A program made the position numbers and the translations under genes. Below, piece after piece: positions 61,969 through 64,000 of a stretch of 64,000 nt of DNA. The stretch's first letter is position 1. Every line of letters begins with the position of its first letter. The notes beneath the pieces were generated by a model. It saw only the letters and a list, made by a program, of their open reading frames with translations, was not told the origin of the DNA and made no database searches. The DNA is taken from positions 64,823 through 128,822 of the forward strand of contig WBMV01007393.1 in NCBI GenBank assembly GCA_013396655.1, in the 5' to 3' direction. The stretch comes from Campylorhamphus procurvoides. Lineage: Eukaryota; Chordata; Aves; Passeriformes; Dendrocolaptidae.

Positions 61969-62652
61969 ATGATCAGAGGGAGGCCAGATGAGCTGCACAA
62001 CACGCACACCACTGTTTCTCGTCTGCAAAGGCAGCATCGCAGCGTTCTCCCCAGCCCCACACCACCCGGCTTGCCCGATCGTTTCCGCATGTTTCGCAGC
62101 TGTGAGTGGGAGGTCCTGGAGCGATCCCTCAATATCCTCCAGGCCAGTGACTTCTACTGGGGCCCCTTGTCCGTGGGGGAGGCCCACGCCAAGCTCCAGC
62201 GGGAACCTGTAGGTACCTACTTGGTGCGGGACAGCTCGCAGGGAAACTGCTTGTTCAGCCTGAGTGTGCGGATGCCGACGGGGCCCGTCAGCCTCCGAAT
62301 CTCTTTCCAGGAGGGCTATTTCCGCCTGAAGAACTGGTTTTCAGACTGCGTGGTCCAGCTGCTGGAGCTGGTGGTGGCAGGGACCCGGAACAACCCCTTA
62401 CACTTTGATGAGATGGGGGGAACGCCCCTGGTCTTCTCTGAGCCTCTGTGCCGGAGCCGCCGGACAGTGCCCACGCTGCGAGAACTGTGCTGCCGGAGCC
62501 TCCCCGCTGGTGCCATGACGGGGGACAGGGCAGGGCTGGGGGGCTCCCTGGGGATGTGTCTGAGGGAGGAGGTGATCTCATCCCTCGACAGAAGGGGAGG
62601 GTCAGATGAGGGTGTTGTCCCCGGCCCCTCTCTGTCATGGGCTGGGAGATGA
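61969..62652 (+). CDS. SOCS1-like suppressor of cytokine signalling
   Basis: 227 residues in one exon, like SOCS1 (211 in human). Expected role: SH2-dependent feedback inhibition of JAK kinases in the cytoplasm. Visible in order: a proline-containing N-terminus (1-36); a kinase-inhibitory-region-like segment RFRMFRSCEWEVL (38-50), matching the FRxFRS core of SOCS1; an extended SH2 helix (51-60); an SH2 domain from FYWGPLSV (62-69), with TYLVRDS holding the phosphotyrosine-binding Arg87; and a BC-box TLRELCCRSL (169-178). The Cul5-box that should follow (LPxP type, then VLRDYL in SOCS1) is replaced by GSLGMCLREEVISSL and a 21-residue tail, so cullin binding is doubtful. Frame choice is secure because the SH2 match runs uninterrupted. 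The locus differs from those of SOCS1 and SOCS3, so this is a separate paralogue. Kinase inhibition without full ubiquitin-ligase assembly is an inference. Confidence 0.93.
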   Translation: MIRGRPDELHNTHTTVSRLQRQHRSVLPSPTPPGLPDRFRMFRSCEWEVLERSLNILQASDFYWGPLSVGEAHAKLQREPVGTYLVRDSSQGNCLFSLSVRMPTGPVSLRISFQEGYFRLKNWFSDCVVQLLELVVAGTRNNPLHFDEMGGTPLVFSEPLCRSRRTVPTLRELCCRSLPAGAMTGDRAGLGGSLGMCLREEVISSLDRRGGSDEGVVPGPSLSWAGR

Positions 62653-63500
62653 TGCCGTGCACATGGGAGACAAAAGGAGATGCCTGATACGTGGCTGTGC
62701 TGGTGGGATGTGTGCCATACCAGTGGCACTGGACTGGCTGCTGGAAGAGGAGAGGGCACAGGGGGAGCAGGGCTTGAACCCACTGGCTGTGACAGATGTG
62801 TTCTCATACATGCACAGTGTGTGTGACTTTTCCCAGAGATGCCTGGGGTAAAGCCAAACCTGAAGAGCAGAGATTTCCATCAAGTCCTGCTCTTTGCCTC
62901 ATTTGTAACTTTGAAGCTTCAGGAGAAGATGAGTTGCCTGTCCTCCCAGGTCAGCCCTGTGTTTTCTTCTACCCTAAAGTGCTTGAGCTCATTTCTGCTT
63001 CAAACCTGCCCTTGTGAAGTGATGCAGCTGTGTCCAGTCCCACAGCAGTGCAGCTTGGACATCAGTGGGCATGACTCCTGTGCTGACTGGATCCCCACGT
63101 AGCTGGGGCGAAGGGAGAGCGCATTTCACTCCTTGCAGCACGAATGTGATGCCTGTTCCTTCAGACGGTTGCACCAGAGTGAAACCGTTGCAGCCATGTA
63201 TGATACATGCAGTTTCTCTGGCTTTTGCATTGCTTTATTTAATGGTATTTTTGTGAGTGCTGATGGGTCACACTATACTAAGGGCATGGCGTTACTGCAG
63301 AGGTAAACGTGATCTGGAGAGTTGTATGAACCCTGGGAGAGTGTGAAGAGATGGGGTTCAGCACCCTTTCTTATCCTCATCTGATAGTGAGCTGCTGCCA
63401 TCTATCGAGCATCAGAAGATGTTTTCATTTTGCCTCCAAAAAGGCAAAGATTTTTTTATATAAAACTTATAAAATTTTTAATAAACATGTCTTTATATTG
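62653..63500 (+). terminator. SOCS1-like 3' UTR with poly(A) signal
   Basis: About 830 bp follow the TGA to a canonical AATAAA (63480-63485) in an AT-rich setting. One ATTTA motif is at 63237-63241, a weak hint of the mRNA instability common to SOCS genes. Confidence 0.6.
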
Positions 63501-64000
63501 ATTTTTAGAAGTCAGTGTATGCATGGAGATATTTTCATTCCCTTGCAGTGATGGAAACTCAGTTTAGGGCCAAGAACTGAGCAAGTGAATTTCTTATGAA
63601 GACCAAAAGCAGAGCATAGATGAGTGGTCATAGCTGGGAACATTAAACTTAATTCATCTTACAGTGTAATTAATTGAAGAATTTTCTAAACAGAGAATGC
63701 TTCTGAAAATCTCACCCCTGCATTTTTTGAAAGTATTTTTAGTATCTTAAAATTTGTACTGAGTGTTTGAAAGAGCTGTGAGTAATTCAAGATCCTAGAA
63801 CGTGGCACAGCATCAGTGAACTTGAACTGGCAAGGATGCATACAAATGAGAGGAACACAGTTGGTTTCAAATAAGGTCATGGCTCATTTCAAGGATATAG
63901 GCAGGTATGATGTCTTCAAAATAAGTGACTGAAAACAGCTACATGAAAGGAGAAAATCAGATGCTGTAAAATTTGATCCAGAGCGTTTTGCATGCTGCCA
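63486..64000. other. No feature seen
   Basis: AT-rich sequence with no splice-bounded open frame, repeat or RNA gene that I can recognise. Confidence 0.5.

Overview
The window looks like nuclear chromosomal DNA of a bird. The gene order POLDIP3 - RRP7A - SERHL2 is that of the block matching human 22q13.2. Introns are compact, there are no mammalian-type SINEs, CpG islands mark promoters, and the only clear mobile DNA is retroviral LTR material. The species cannot be told from sequence alone. Coordinates below come from reading splice sites and codon phase by eye.

Layout. 1-6.9 kb: gene-free, with two (GT)n runs. 6.9-7.6 kb: a solo LTR with target-site duplications. 7.8-9.05 kb: a CpG island, the probable POLDIP3 promoter. 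12.2-23.9 kb: POLDIP3 (+), an mRNA-export/translation cofactor; its first coding exon is not found. 25.4-29.0 kb: RRP7A (+), complete in seven exons, with a 40-bp minisatellite that repeats its first splice donor. 29.8-38.7 kb: SERHL2 (-), a complete 11-exon serine hydrolase reading tail to tail with RRP7A, followed upstream by a decayed second SERHL copy (38.8-40.1 kb). 40.1-46.6 kb: no gene seen.

46.6-60.0 kb (-) holds a gene invisible as a long ORF. Thirteen short exons with splice-like edges join in one reading frame, every codon phase matching, and end in a stop followed by a poly(A) signal. I could not name the protein. Inside one of its introns is a CpG island (47.7-48.9 kb, with an 86-bp assembly gap) carrying strong plus-strand splice donors.

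62.0-62.65 kb (+) is a single-exon SOCS1-like gene: a kinase-inhibitory-like segment, an intact SH2 domain and a BC-box, but an eroded Cul5-box. Two upstream ORFs precede it. Its location on the 22q13-type block fits a third whole-genome-duplication partner of SOCS1 (16p13) and SOCS3 (17q25), apparently absent from mammals. Its 5' leader begins at a splice acceptor, so at least one non-coding exon lies upstream, perhaps in the 48-kb CpG island; in that case the primary transcript would run antisense through the unnamed gene.

Functionally the named genes are housekeeping (RNA export, small-subunit rRNA processing, a peroxisomal/cytosolic hydrolase) plus one cytokine-signalling regulator. They share a neighbourhood, not a pathway.
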